Below, piece after piece: positions 22,440 to 35,609 of a DNA stretch of 64,000 bases (positions are counted from its first letter, which is position 1; the number at the start of each line of letters is the position of its first letter). Where the stretch lies: positions 37,859,477-37,923,476 of the forward strand of contig OZ029918.1 in NCBI GenBank assembly GCA_964023275.1, written 5' to 3'. Source of the DNA: Norana najaformis. Lineage: Eukaryota > Annelida > Clitellata > Crassiclitellata > Hormogastridae. The position numbers were made by a program, and so were the translations under genes. Below the pieces are notes generated by a model. It searched no databases. It saw only the letters and a program-made list of their open reading frames with translations, and was not told the origin of the DNA.

Positions 22440-22680
22440 GTGTTACCGTGATTTATGTTGAGCGATAGTCAAGTGGGGAGCATGAAGGACCGACTGCACA
22501 AAGTTTAGGTGTTCAAATCCTCACCAAAACAGAAAGTGCCCCTAACAGACTCGGCAAAAATGAGTATACAGACTATATGCTGGTGGTGGGTTAGCAAGGG
22601 ATAGACTGGCCACACCCTCGTATGCCGAGGCCGAGTAAATGAAGTTGATAACGTTTAATACCCCTGGCTGTTTACTGACT
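22440..22680 (+). mobile_element. probable tRNA-derived SINE
   Basis: GATAGTCAAGTGGGGAGCAT followed by GTGTTCAAATCCTCACC, an A-box/B-box spacing fitting a tRNA head, in a region between DERL1 and DNTTIP1 without coding potential. Seen once in this window. Confidence 0.5.
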
Positions 22681-23739
22681 TGGATTAAGCCTTGACTTTC
22701 AGATTTGAGTTGAAAAAGGGGCCATTTTGGGTCAACATTTTACGAATACCTATAATATAGGTGCTTACCACCTAGGTACAAAGACGTAATATGGGCATGA
22801 TTGGTATGTGAACCGCCTTCTTCGTGCACTGAGACGTCTGGACGTTCTTCTACGAACAAGGCGGTGGCTCCATAAAGAATGTCCTCTAAATATGACATAC
22901 TTTTCACCCCTCCCCTTGTTCACTTTTGGCTTTACCCGCTTCCGTCTCTCTAGTGTACTGCATTCCAGCAATGTACTAAGGTCTTAAACTGAATTGAACA
23001 TTATTTATTGTTTAAGAAAACAAGCTTTGTATAATAATAATAATTTATAATTTTTCTTCCGGATAATTTTTTACTTCCTGGGGTATCATAAATACCTCGG
23101 GGCTAAAAAAATTAATAATAATAATAATAATGAATAGTAACTTCTAATGTGCCGGTGTATAACGCACAAGGCATCAACAATGGCGGCGCACCAAAGCCAA
23201 GCCGCAATCAGGTCAATATCCAGAACGTCAGTCTAAAAGACAGGTAGCCTACGGTGAATAAGCAAGTTGAAAAAGGTACCTTAAGTCTGCTGTCTCACTG
23301 AAGATGTCGCCCGCTGAAGGTTCGTTTTCCTTGTACATTTCGTCCTGCTTAAAGGTTTATCTCAACCGCCGCCCGCGACAGTTTGCAACTAATAACCATC
23401 CCCAATTTACTTGTTACTAAGTATTCACTAAGTACCACCCTAGACTTCAGCGTTTGCAACTTGGGGTAAAACAATAGACTACGAAGGGGGTTTTGGAAAC
23501 AATGCGTATCAGAATACACGTCACAAACCGGTTTCAAACGTCGGTGAAACCTACTTTTATGCAAGAAAGCCAATACAATACAATTGTAAATATCTAGAAA
23601 ATTTACACCTTTTAAAATTAAAATCAATTATTGGTAACTTTTAAAAATGCAATGTAAGGCGAAATGGACAATGATGAGCTTCTTTGACCCAGAGTTAGTA
23701 TATTGTATTTAATAAAATCTGCCACCTTCTACGTGTCTC

Positions 23740-23920
23740 CATAGCTATTTGTTAATAGGCGGAGCTTCCACGCAACTTTAACCAATCTATTACAGCTATA
23801 CCGGACCAATGATGCCCTCGACTCGTTGACGACGTTCGACGGACGAAAGTTTCGCACCCTAGTTATGATGTCTGTTTATGCAATCGTCGCTGTCAGTACG
23901 TGTAGGTGATAATTGTCAGT
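23740..23920 (+). promoter_or_regulatory. candidate DNTTIP1 promoter and 5' untranslated exon
   Basis: A repeat-poor stretch about 0.7 kb upstream of the first coding exon holds two CCAAT motifs (near 23782 and 23806) and a GGCGGAGC box near 23759, followed by CpG-bearing sequence and candidate donors (gtacgt near 23898, gtgata after 23905). I infer a TATA-less promoter with an untranslated first exon spliced to 24593. Nothing here proves transcription. Confidence 0.35.
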
Positions 23921-24592
23921 TTTTTCAGCATCAAAACGATGCTTTTGTCAGAATATTGTAGTTGGAGCTATTAAAGAGAAGATATAAGAAAAGTAAGTTG
24001 TTAAAGAACCATTAAGCAAATTGAGAATTTTGCTGGCTTTGCGTTCGATGTAAATTTGACACGGTGCGCCGAGTAATTTCCTGTATAGGATTACGGCATG
24101 CTATGGGTTTTTCTTCCATGATAATTTCGCACTGGTTAATCCTCAGTTGCGTTTCTTCATCGCCCAAAACATGTTGATCGTCGACTGTTAGACGCCACCT
24201 GTTATAAACACTATGTAAAACCTACTGGTTAACCTATTTTTCGTTAACAAGTGACCCTAGCCATGTTGCTTTTCCTCGACGTTACGCAAAAAGCCAATTT
24301 GGCTCGTGATTGCACGAGTCACGAGTAGCAGGGCGAATTAAACTTGCATGCAAAGTGTGAAATCTAGACACTCATGCCCTATTACATTACATCCATTTAC
24401 ATATGTAAGACCTAATTACATTACGAGTCTAATATAACTGACGTTTCAGCAAACAGGTTTGCTGAAATGTTAGTCGTTGTACGAATGTATGTCTTAGAAC
24501 ATTTATATAGCGCCTTTTAGAACCTTTCATTTCAAGGTTCTCACTGTTAACACCGGCCTCAAAATGAAGAAATTTACTGAATCTTTTTACAG

Positions 24593-25475
24593 GTTTACTC
24601 AGCTGCTGAATGCTATCATGTCACAGAGGCCTCCGATGACCGTTTCCAGCATTGGTTCCACTGGCATGCCTATCTTCCAGTCATCTGGACTGGTTCCCTT
24701 GCACAACGCCACATACTCAGTGCCACCAATGTCTTCACATTCAAAAGCTTCGCAGCCCAGTCTCTCTGCCATTGCCACCAGCTCTGCGGGTTCGTCTCAG
24801 GGCAAGGCGACGGATATTCCTTTTTCGAGGCTCATCAAGCCGGTTGAAGCTTCTGGTGCATCGTCAGCTGGTTCCACGCCATTGTCTGGTTCCCCAGCTC
24901 TTGCAAAGCTGTTGCAGATGGGAAATCCCCGACCATCGGGGGGAAAATCCGGACACAGAAAAGATTGGGTTCAGCCGGCTGAGGAAAGGTTCGATGGCTC
25001 GCAGGGTGTTGCTCGAGACTTCAAACTCAACTCTGGCCGGATATCAGGAACACATGAAAACCCTTTCATCACAAAACTGCCGTCCCTTGCAATGGATTAT
25101 CCCAGCACAGAAGTTCAACCTGCTGCTAATCTTGCGGCTAATCCTCCCGCAGGATGGCTTAGCCACGCTCAGTCTCGAGCTTTTAAACCTGTCACAAATG
25201 CTCAGATCTTGACCAGCGCTGACCGCAAAGCTTCTCCCAGACCAGATGAGCTGGCTGTCCAGGCCAAGGAGTGCTTGCTTCGAGCAGGCGAGCAACCTGT
25301 TGGAGCAGACGACTTGATTGGAGGCTTGAAAAGTGATGCGAGAGCCAGTCGAGGTGTGACGTCAATCAAAAGAGATGGTGACACAGATCCGGTCAAGCTG
25401 GACTGTGATACTAAGGAGTGGCACACGAAAAAGATGGAGAAGGATGAGGATGAGGAGGAGGGCCGTGAAGAATGG
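24593..25475 (+). CDS. DNTTIP1: large N-terminal exon of DNTTIP1, disordered extension
   Basis: An 883-nt exon with acceptor tttttacag and donor gaatgg/gtaaca. In frame it holds Met 24618 (MSQRPPMTVSS), then Ser/Pro/Ala-rich sequence without obvious domains, ending in an acid-rich stretch (KDEDEEEGREEW) that joins in phase to DNNPFNMRIVN. Human DNTTIP1 has only a short Gly-rich lead before the matching NPWNIM segment, so this exon is an extension. I recognise no domain in it. The frame also stays open upstream to 24564, but the acceptor at 24591-24592 argues those codons are intronic. Confidence 0.75.
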
Positions 25476-28400
25476 GTAACATTGGTATGCTGCTGACATT
25501 TTCGTTTTTTAGCACACAAAATAATAATAATAATAAGACAATTTATATAGCGCCATAACATGACCGAGGTTGAAAAAAGGGCCCTGTACATTCACCAGTG
25601 CATTCAGCCGTCGAAGGATAAGCTGAAAGGGAATGTGTTTAGCCATAATTTAAATGTCTCCAGTGAAGGGAACGACTTGACATACTCAGGAAGACTGTTC
25701 CACGCCACTGGTCCGGCAACCGCGAAGGAGTATTCTCCGAATTTTGTTACAGTTCTGTGGATGTGTGGTTGATTACTCGCATTCGATCAAACATGCTGTT
25801 GCAGTTTTTCAGGCCAGAAAAAGTTTCATAACTGTAACAGAACATTTGATAAATGCTCTGCTTTTTTCCAGGATAACAATCCTTTCAACATGCGTATCGT
25901 CAATCTGAACAATTTTCCAGTCACTCAGTCTGTCTATCGGACCAACTATCGCTCACATTCTGTTGCCTGCGTCCGAGCCAAGTGAGTTCTTCAGTTGTAG
26001 TTGAAACCCGAATCCCTGTAATCAGGAGCATCTGTAGCACTGGTATCATAACGCACAAGGCACCAATTGATGGTTGCTTCTAAGCAAAACTGTATCGTAA
26101 AAATATACTCTATGGACAAAAGCAGTCAAGATCTGTCAGACTCCAGAAACCGGAAGACAGGTCCCTGAAGCTCTGCCCTATAGAATTAAATTTAACCTTG
26201 TCAGAATATGAAGTTTTGGGCCAGTTGATGAAAGCATGCACACCGACTGGTAGCTTTTTCTAGTACTAGGAAAAGACAATGATTATGAGTGAACCAATAT
26301 CTTCCATCATTCAAAGTCTAGGAAAAGATGGTGATTATGAGTGAACCAATATCTTCCATCATTCAGAGAGTCTAGGAAAAGATGATGATTATGAATGAAC
26401 CAATATCTTCCATCATCCAAAGTCAAGGAAAAGATGGTGATTATGAATGAACCAATATCTTCTATCATCCAAAGTCTAGGAAAAGATGGTGATTATGAGT
26501 GAACCAATATCTTCCATCATTCAAAGTCTAGGAAAAGATGGTGATTATGAATGAACCAATATCTTCAATCATCCAAAGTCTAGGAAAAGATGGTGATTAT
26601 GAATGAACCAATATCTTCCATCATCCAAAGTTTAGGAAAAGATGGTGATTATGAATGAACCAATATCTTCCATCATCCAAAGTCTAGGAAAAGATGGTGA
26701 TTATGAATGAACCAATATCTTCCATCATTCAAAGTCTAGAAAAAGATGGTGATTATGAATGAACCAATATCTTCCATCATCCAAAGTCAAGGAAAAGATG
26801 GTGATTATGAATGAACCAATATCTTCCATCATCCAAAGTCTGTTGTGTAATAAAATTATCTGTCAACCAGAATAGTCCTTTGACCTAAATTCTCTGTTAT
26901 CCTAAATGTTCAATCAGACTGTTCTGTCTAACAAAATAATCTGCCAACTTAAATACAATGTGAACCCAAATACTATGTCTACCAAGATAATCTGATAAAA
27001 ATACTCTTTCAACTCAATACAGTGTTGGCAAACATACTACGTCAACCAAGATTCGACTCAAATACAGCATCAACAATGGTTATTTACCAAACAAAATACT
27101 TGTTCAACTCAAATACAATGTCACTTGAAATACTCTGTCAAAATGGTGTTAACTAAAATACAGTGTGTGTTTTTAAGCTTGTACTCTAACGTGGTTTTTT
27201 GCGAATTCTTAGGCTTGGGTCGATTCAGAACACGGCCAAATCGTTGGATCTTTTGAGGCAAATTCTTCAGAAGTCCATAAATGCTGAAATCGACGTCATC
27301 ATCAAGAAGTACCTCACGGTATTCGATACTTCTCTTCTTCGACAAATCCTATCCTGATTCTTACTCTTCCTCGTATCTCACGTTCCGGTTCTATTCCAAA
27401 CACCATCCACCGTAGCCTGTCTGCCTGCCTGGCTCTTGGATCTTGACCTGGAACTGAACCCTTCTTGCCTGTCGATTTTATTTTGACTGAGCACCTGTAA
27501 ATAAGCTGGTTCCCATGACTTTACGTCTGTTGGACACTTTAGACATCTTGGCCTTATGATTACGATTGTGATTGCTTAAAATTTTTGTTCGTGCTGAATG
27601 TTATCACTTTGATCATTTTTGGTGGTCAGTTTGAGTCTGTAATCCAACAGTTGCAGGTTTGAGCCTACTGAGCAGACTCCATGTAACAATCGTGGACAAG
27701 TTGTATGATTGTCTTGTTTAAGTCACCGAGTGATTGTCTGATTGATTGGTTGGCTGATGGTTGTTTGAATGATTGATTTTAGGAATATTTCCAGCCAGCC
27801 TTAGAAAACATTCGTTTGAACAACGGAGACAACGCCGTTAGCAGCGAACATGTTAACAACGTTTGCCGTCAGATTCTTGAAGAAGTAAGCTGACTTGCCT
27901 TTCAACATTTTTTATTATTTTGCATTTATTATGTGCACAAGGTCAGTAAATCTGAATCTGAGGCGCAAAGCAATTGTGAGTGAAGGACTTGCTGAAGGTC
28001 CCTACACAGTAACCGTCTAAGGGAAGGCTCAAACCTGTACTTTCCGCGTTACAAGATGAGCGCTCTATCCATAACCACTTTATCATCATCATCACCACCA
28101 CTGCTGCCACCGGCATCATCATCATTATTATCACCATCATTGTTCAATTCCAAAATAGAATTAGTTTGAAAAAGTATGTGAAAAATTAATATTCTTTTCA
28201 ATTAGTTTGAAAAAGTACGTGAAAAATTAATATTCTTTTCAATTAGTTTGAAAAAGTACATGAAAAATTAATATTCTTTTTCATGTGCTTTTGAACTCTG
28301 CCTTGTGAAAATGCTTCTTCCACTGTTGAAGTTTTTGTTTCTTTGAAAAGGCAAAGAAGATGTTTAACGCAGATCCTCGAAGTACCACTCCTGACCTTTT

Positions 28401-31400
28401 GGACAATGCCTCCGATTCTGGAAGCACGGAAGACGTGCGCGTTCCACGACTTGGCCGGGTGAGGAACAGCTTTTCAACTGGCCCTCAGTTGTGTTAACTG
28501 AAGATAAGGCGTAGGTAAAAGGAAAGGTAATTTAATACATGCACTATGAAGGTGTTGAAGAATTGTTCCGCTAAAGAGTTGTTCTGCCGAAGAATTTTTC
28601 TGCTAAGAATTGTTCTGCTAAAGAGTTGTTCTGCTAAAGAATTGTTCCGCTAAAGAGTTGTTCTGCTAAAGAGTTGTTCCGCTAAAGATTTATTCCTCTA
28701 AAGAGTAGTTCCACTAAAGAATTGTTCCACTAGAGAATTGTTCTGCTAAAGAATTGTTTTACAAAAGAATTATTCTGGTAAAGGAATTGTTCTACAAAAG
28801 AAGTGTTCTGCTAAAGAATTGTTCTGCTAAAGAGTTGTTCTGCTACTAAAGAATTGTTCTGCTACAGAATCGTTCCATTGCATTACATTGTGTTGATGTG
28901 AGGCACTAGTGAAAGTTTTCCTTTGAAATGTTTCAGGGTTCAATTCCACCACGCAAAAGGAAGCTGTCCTCGGGATCCGAATCAAGTTCCAATGCTCCGA
29001 AGATGAAGGTATTTCAATAATCATCATTTTTGACACTCTTTACTGTCAACCCAGAAGTCAGAGGTTCGGACAAGATTTCTAACTCTTCATAGCCATCATT
29101 GCCTCTTGAGGTTCTTGTCTTTTGTCTTCTAAACTTTTTCTGGTTATAAACAAAGCGATTGAAGGTTTTCATTTAAAGGTCCAACTGTCGCTGCGAGTCG
29201 TATCTAAATGCATCTTCAGTGTTTTTCAGACATCATCTGGCATTGATTCGCTCATAATTGTTTATCATTTGGAGCAAGAAAGATTTATAAACTAAAATTT
29301 AGGAATTTATTGTTTTTGAGCCGTGATTCAGTGACTTGATTTAGTGTGGTGTGTGTTTTGTATTATTCTAGAAAAAAGGAAGATTTGGTGCCCATCTTCA
29401 GACGAGTTCCGGGTATGAATATCCTTCATTTTATAACAATTCTAATAGCAATTTTATTAATAATGATTAATATTAATGATCATTAGTAATAATATTAATG
29501 ATGATGATAATATTGTCAACCAAATTAGTAATGGATAACAATAATATTTATTATAAGTTTTATTAATTATTTATTGATTTCTTATTTCCTCCAGATGCTT
29601 TTTTAAATCCTGAAGGATCATACTGTATATACCACCTTGGGAAAAAATTATATATGATGATAGTCTAGATGCGAGATATGTTGAAACATTGCTTTTAAAC
29701 CAACCCTACTAACCTAAATGCTATGGTTATAAAACCATAAGATGCACATGATAATGATGACGACGACGACGATGATGATGATGCTATTGGCAGCATTACC
29801 GTAATTTATGTCCAATTGGTGGTGGTAAAGTCACCATGATTATGTGCTTACTGTAAATTTATTAATTTACTTATCTTTTAATTGTCATGATTAACTGATT
29901 GGTCAGTTGTAAATTTTCAACATTTTTTGTGGTTTTTAGAAGGTCAACTCCTTCCAAAAAACTGGAACCTGTGCGACGTGAAGGGCCGCTGGTAATTGTT
30001 TTTCTAATCTAATCCTGTGACTTCTGTAGTGCGATTATTCTAATGCACTAAGTATGAGTCAGTGGCTCTCCAGTACCATTCAGTGAATTCCGGGGGGCAA
30101 GACAAGGGAGGATTGAAGAAGCTCGGTTTGGATCCTGAAGATGTCAGTAGCTACTGCCCACTCTCCGACCTCTCATTTCTCTCAAAGATTTCTGTGCTTT
30201 GTTTTGAAGCCAGTGGTAAACTTAGCGGAGATGGAAGCCTTTTTAGAGTTGTAATTAAGTTTTGAGTTTGCTTTGGTTTGTAGTGGGATTCAGAAAGAAT
30301 CAAGTCCGACACGTTGTTTGTCATGGGAGCGAGAGCGAACAAGTAAGAGTTCCTAGATTTTGCACATAATGTTGGTCTGTTCTCTGGTCTTCTGCCAACT
30401 CTACTGGTCTTCTGGCAACTCTTTCTGATCATCTGGCAACTTTCTCAGGTTATCTGGCAACTCTGCAGGTCTTCTGGCGACTCTACTGGTTTTCTGGCAA
30501 CGCTCTGGTCTTCTGGCAACTCTTTCTGATCTTCTGGCAACTCCCTCATGTTATCTGGCAACTCTACTGGTTTTCTGGCAACTCTCTCTGGTTATCTGGC
30601 AACTCTGCAGGTCTTCTGGCGACTCTACTGGTTTTCTGGCAACGCTCTGTGCCAACTCTATTGGTCTTCTGGCAACTCTTTCTGACCTTCTGGCAACTCT
30701 TTCTGATCTTCTGGCAACTCTCTCAGCAACTCCCTCATGTTATCTGGCAACTCTGCTGGTGTTCTGGCAACTCTATGGGTTTTCTGGCAACTCATTCTAA
30801 TCTTCTGGCAACTGGACTTTGTTCTTCCTATGGCATCTTTGGACTTTGTTTTCCTGTGGCATCTTTGGACAACCCGTCTAACTTGACACAGCGCTCATGA
30901 ATAAGCTGGTGCCCTGTGCTTAGCTTTAGAGTAGTGCTTTAGAAATTTTTGAGATTACAATTACTATTAGTATGTTGGGTCTGAGTTGAATGATTGCAGG
31001 TTTGTGCCTGATGAGTCCATGGAATGACCCTTGTGTGTCATTTGAGGATGAATGGATGTAGGATTTCATCTGATGATGACATGAGCATGTAGTGTCCATG
31101 CTGCAAATAAGACACATTGCGTTCATCCAACGATTCACTTGCATGCTTGTTTATCTATTTTATTTACGGTAATGTACCATTATGTGATTTGCCTACTTAT
31201 ATTTTGTTTATGTGAATTTTTGAAATATTTGAAAATTTGACTCTGTTGTTATGTTTTAAAAAATGTTCTTGTATGAAATAAAATCGAGTTTTGTTGGGTT
31301 TGACTATTTTTGTGACACAGGGCACTCGGTCTGGGAGCTACGAGGGGTCGAATTTACATAAAACATCCGGAAGTCTTTAAGGTGAGACATGTTTTATTTG

Positions 31401-33215
31401 ATTCAGAGCAGGCTTTGATACCGTTAACCCAGTTGTTTTGTTTGATTCAGAGCAGGCTTGGATACTGTTAAACCAGTTGTTTTGTTTGTCAATAAAAATT
31501 TTAAATGAGTGAAACATGCCCATTTCTAGAGGTAGGTCCAACCAGGATGGATTAATAGATGGGTGGTTGTTGCTTCTGGTTGTCCCTGTCACATACTTCC
31601 ACAATGCAACCTTGTAGCTTCACCGTAGTTTGGTCCTTCACTCTGGAACAGTCTGCCATGCGACGCGTGACATGAGCTTCTTGCCTTTTCTCTGTCTCTG
31701 TTTTGCGAGCGATTGAAGATGATTCTGTTTGATTCGTGGTCTTCTGTTGTCAATTCTGAGTAGTTTTCTTGAAGAGGTGCTACATAAATGAGAGATTACG
31801 ATTACAATTACGACAGGTGGAGGGGTGGGTCGGATGGATGGATGGATGGATTTCATTTGAGGATGGATGGATGTAGGATTTCATTTGAGGATGGATGGAT
31901 GTAGGGTTTCATTTGAGGATGGATGGATGTAAGATTTCATTTGATGATGGGTGGATGTAGTATTTCAGTTGAACAACATACCTGAACTTTCCTTTGTAGT
32001 ATTGTGGCGATCAGGATGATAAGCAGTGGCTGTATGAAAAGCACCTGATGCCAGCGACAGGTGGCAAGACTTACCTGTTGCTCGTCGAGGACATCCGAGA
32101 ATTGGCACAAAGCGACGAATACAGGCAAGTCCTTAGGGTGTCACAAAGTATATCTTCACATGAAATTTTATGCCAGTCTTCTTGAAGTGCATCAAAATGT
32201 GGCCCAGAGTCTGATGAGCATCTGGTTGAACTGATTTCAGAAACAGCCCTGGACTACTTCTTGACGAACTCGTGGGCTTCAATGCTCCAGAGTGGATGCT
32301 GGAGAAGATGCGGAATCAGATGAACGCCATGCGTACGGATACGTACAAAGGTTCCCACATGTCACGCGAATCAACAGCAACTGAATCTCTACCCCGGGTA
32401 AATATTACCTTCAAATTCTCTATTGTCGGCTCTGAACTGTACGAGGTGTTTGACGTGATGTTTGACGTGATGATTCAAAAACTGCAAACTGAGGACTAAA
32501 ATTATTTAATTTTAAAAAGAAGGTAGAGTGATGGAGATGGATTTATTTTGAAAACCAAACATCGGTGACAACTGAAATTGTTTTATTTTTAAAACTGTTG
32601 GTACACAATACAGTAGTGGATGCGACATTTCAAAAACGAAAACCAAATGAGGACTAAAATTATTTAAGTGTTTAAAAGAAAAGCAGTCGATTTATTTTGA
32701 AACACGAAAACTCAGTTGCAACCTAATTTGTTTTATTTCTTTAAATGGGAAAATCAAGCGAGATATTTAGCTTGCAGATAAAACCACAAAAGCTGCATAA
32801 AAGATTAGATATTAAAGATGAAATTACGAAATTAACTCTGAAACTTATTATGATAAATGAACTTCATATTTATGATCCGCCAATTGTATCTTGCATCCAC
32901 ATCCACCATTGCAGCTCTTAAGATTCGATTTTTCATAACTGCTGCTCTGATTGCAAGCGCTCGCAAATGCAGCCTTAAATAATCACATATTTTGTTACGA
33001 TTCTAATTTAGCCGTCACCAGCAAACAGCGACATCCACGAAATGTCGACGGAACACGACTTCGAAGATGACTCGCGCGCCGTGTCTCCGCTCAACGAAAC
33101 CGGCGGATTCAACCAGCAGCCAAGTCCCGCTCCATCGCAGGCTCCGTCCGAACTGACCAACGCAGACGAATCAGACGACGACGCTCCCGTGCCTGGATCG
33201 TTATATGTTGCATAG
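24593..33215 (+). CDS. DNTTIP1: DNTTIP1/TdIF1 homologue, MiDAC histone deacetylase complex subunit
   Basis: Coding exons: 24593-25475, 25872-25981, 27213-27318, 27783-27884, 28351-28458, 28937-29008, 29372-29412, 29940-29991, 30284-30342, 31321-31381, 32000-32124, 32241-32397 and 33012-33215 (TAG). All phases agree. From ATG 24618 the product is 684 residues, about twice human DNTTIP1. The core matches the human protein: SLDLLRQILQKSINAEIDVIIKKYL (in pieces) is the dimerisation domain, PPRKRK and KKGRF resemble the NLS/AT-hook region, RREGPLWD leads into FVMGARANKALGLGATRG, then RGRIYIKHPEVFKY and MPATGGKTYLL, the SKI/SNO/DAC-like DNA-binding domain. In vertebrates it bridges HDAC1/2 and MIDEAS in the mitotic deacetylase complex. 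About 286 low-complexity residues at the N-terminus and an acidic C-terminal tail of about 68 are extra. The true start could lie upstream of 24618. Confidence 0.93.
26265..26840. repeat. 52-nt minisatellite in DNTTIP1 intron 2
   Basis: Eleven copies of a 52-nt unit (GAACCAATATCTTCCATCAT, CAAAGTCTAGG, AAAAGATGGTGATTATGA). Copies differ at only a few positions. After the array comes a degenerate stretch (26850-27140) of short AATAC- and CAACCAA-containing repeats. Confidence 0.95.
27345..27575 (+). mobile_element. LINE family A 3' ends, other sense copies
   Basis: Copy 27345-27575 starts about 25 nt after the donor of DNTTIP1 exon 27213-27318. Further sense copies: 55420-55530, 60255-60630 and 62765-62895. 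The 55420 copy and the antisense copy at 55529 join head to head with no spacer. Confidence 0.85.
28150..28885. repeat. two minisatellites flanking DNTTIP1 exon 28351-28458
   Basis: At 28150-28285 a 41-nt unit (AATTAGTTTGAAAAAGTA with TGAAAAATTAATATTC) occurs three times. At 28555-28870 a 15-16-nt unit (GTTCTGCTAAAGAATT) occurs about 20 times. The two lie on either side of the 108-nt exon. Confidence 0.9.
30365..30810. repeat. 20-nt minisatellite in DNTTIP1 intron 9
   Basis: About 20 copies of a CT-rich unit (TCTGGCAACTCT with GGTTTTC or GGTCTTC), starting about 25 nt after the exon donor at 30343. It leads into a LINE 3' end that ends near 30965. The unit is related to the LINE sequence itself (compare TGGTCTTCT at 61955), so the array may have grown from it. 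Confidence 0.88.
31635..31815 (+). mobile_element. other LINE RT-tail fragments
   Basis: Reads GPSLWNSLPCDA and ends GAGGTGCTACATAAATGAGA with a GATTACGATTAC tail. A related fragment at 52045-52220 (sense [10 protein letters not shown], end GACGTTATATAAATC) lies in a dynein intron. Each is in a different family from A and B. Confidence 0.7.
31815..31975. repeat. 24-nt tandem repeat in DNTTIP1 intron 10
   Basis: Five to six copies of GGATGGATGTAGGATTTCAT with TTGA, ending about 25 nt before the acceptor of exon 32000-32124. Confidence 0.88.
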
Positions 33216-34538
33216 TCGCATCGTACACCGTTGTTCTTTGCGTCGCTTATACGAACACTGGATGTCTCTAGTTGTTATCGTTGCAGGATTGTTATTACAA
33301 CCGATCTGTGTGTATAGGACCCGCCTGCGAGGGAACTGATTTTCACTTAACATGTTGAACAGTGTCACACAATTTAGGAGTCTTGACTTAAAGCGGTTTG
33401 ATGAGCTGTCAACATGCGATTTTTGTATGTATGTATCTTGTGTATTTATCTCATGTCTTTAGGAACCTCAGAGGCGTAAAGGAGATGTGTTGTTGATCAC
33501 GTAATGTATACTGGTGGAAACTGTGTAATATATTCTGTTGTGTTGTAAACAATCTTATCTAATGACTTCTGTAGCACTGTTTTCAGATAATGCTCAAGGT
33601 GTCGATCGATGGTTGCTTCAAGTCAAAATAACAGTAAAAAATCATAAACCATTGGAGAAGCCGGGTTGAATTTCAGTGGGTCAGAGAAACCAGAAGCCAG
33701 GCTGTGGTGGGTAAGCAAGAAATAACAATGGAGTAACTTCAAAAAGTTTAAAATTTCTTGCTTTATCAGGCTTTGTGTCGGATGTAATATAGTATTAATG
33801 ACATTTATATAGCGCCATGGTGGATTTTATTGGAGTAGAAAAGGCACCGTCCGTCAACAGATTATTATTATTAATTAGTAACTTCTATAGTGATGGTGTC
33901 TGTTGCACACGGCATCAACCGATGGTGCCCGAAAGCCAAGTTGCGGTCGGAGCAACATCCAGAAGTCCACTAAGATGGAATATATCCCGCTGTGGGATGT
34001 AGGTGGACTGGTTTGCGTTCACAGACTCTGAGCTGGTAGTGGATGAATCATAGGTGTTACAGGTCTTGCCATTTAGCAAACTTCCCAGCTCGTTGTGCTA
34101 ACAGATTATGGAGGTGCTATATAAAGGCCCAGATATGTAGAAATATTTCCATGAGGTTGTAGGTAATGCAGTGAGTTTTAGAATTGTTCCTGTGCAGCTA
34201 TTTTAACGAACGACTTTGATGAAGTGCTTCTCGCTTAGCCGAGTAGCTCAAGTATTTTGATAAAGCTCTTCATAATCGAAGTAATTTATGTAATGTTGAT
34301 TTAATTAAGGATTTATTAAACATCAAGGATTTAATTAAGGATTTATTAGCACAATTCTGTAATTATAGAATAGCCCTTCGTATTCCAGTTGCTACATAGC
34401 AACTGACGTGAGGTCTTAGTTGGGTTTAGTTTTGAAATGTATTTATAAACTTGGTGTCTCCGTGACCTAGGAAGTGGTTTCAGTTATAATGGAGACGTTA
34501 TTTACTGTTGTATTGTTGGATATTGTTGTTATTTTTTG

Positions 34539-34544
34539 AATAAA
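34539..34544 (+). terminator. candidate poly(A) signal of DNTTIP1
   Basis: A canonical AATAAA about 1.3 kb after the DNTTIP1 stop is followed within 50 nt by T- and GT-rich sequence, as expected for a cleavage site. If used, the 3' UTR would include two LINE 3'-end fragments (33547-33730 and 33867-34005). Confidence 0.45.
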
Positions 34545-35609
34545 TCGTCTTTGTTTAAAATTTTGTTCTGGTCTGAATTTGTGTTTCGTCGTATTGGAGT
34601 TATCACCCTTAATTTGTTGAGAATACGGTTCATTTGTTTTGATCTGTTAGGAGTCCCCTATTAGTCTATTCTGCGGTCATACAGCAAGTTTAAAAATGTA
34701 TTACTTACATATTTAAGGCCGCAATGCACAATTGGGCGGCACGGTGGTCTGTTGGTAATGCGTTTGGTCAATGATCATGCAGTTGCGGGTTCAACTTCGT
34801 GGAACAAACTTGGGCAAGTTGTTTGCACACGCTGTGCCTCTGTCACAAAGCAGTAGAATTTGGTACCGGCATAACAGGGAAGTAAACGCCAAGTCCTGTG
34901 ATGCACTGGCCCCGTGTCCAGGACCTTGGGATTTGTCCACTGCCGGCTTAAAGGCTTAAAGAAACGGAAATGAGCGCCTCTCCTGCGTCTCACTTGTGGG
35001 ATATGGGATACTTTACTTTTCTTAATGCACAATTCCTTGGCACCATCAGCAGAGTCCCTGGCACCATACTTGTGCTATATAAATCTAAAAATCTATGCTT
35101 CTGTACAATCAGGGCAGAGACGTCAAAACGGTTTCAGAAAATATTTCTCAGTATAACACTAACAATGAAAATATCACTGAAGATAACAATAATGTTCTGG
35201 CATATACAATCTCAAAATAAATAAGTTAAAAAATAAGCTGCCAAAAATATACAATTGGAATAAATAGTTTCAACTGTAATGAAACTTTTAATTTTCTTAA
35301 AATTTTATCACAGAAAACTCTGCCAAGTTTTAAACACATGTAAAAATTGCAATAAGCTTGTTGACTCAATTGAAGTCACTTTAAGAAATTTATGACAAAA
35401 TACATTTAAATACATTTTCCAGCTATTTTACGCTCACCACTTCAAAACTGGTGCCGAATTTTCTTTCGGAAAAGCCGCAGAATCACTCAAGTTACCCTCA
35501 GAAAATTTTACCACGAAATACTTTAAAATATTTTTCCTATTATTTAATGCTCACAATTTAAAAAACAATGCCAGAACTTTCTTTCAGAAAAGCATTCGAT
35601 CTACACAGT

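Larger units (their letters stand above)
20432..23739. other. intergenic region between Derlin-1 and DNTTIP1
   Basis: Contains the Derlin-1 3' flank with a family H LINE end (20785-20965), AATAAA hexamers near 21140 and 21526, the 19-nt minisatellite, a SINE (22440-22680), and a family D fragment (23125-23310). The stretch 21625-21843 is open on + but has no homology and runs into the minisatellite. I see no gene. Confidence 0.65.
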
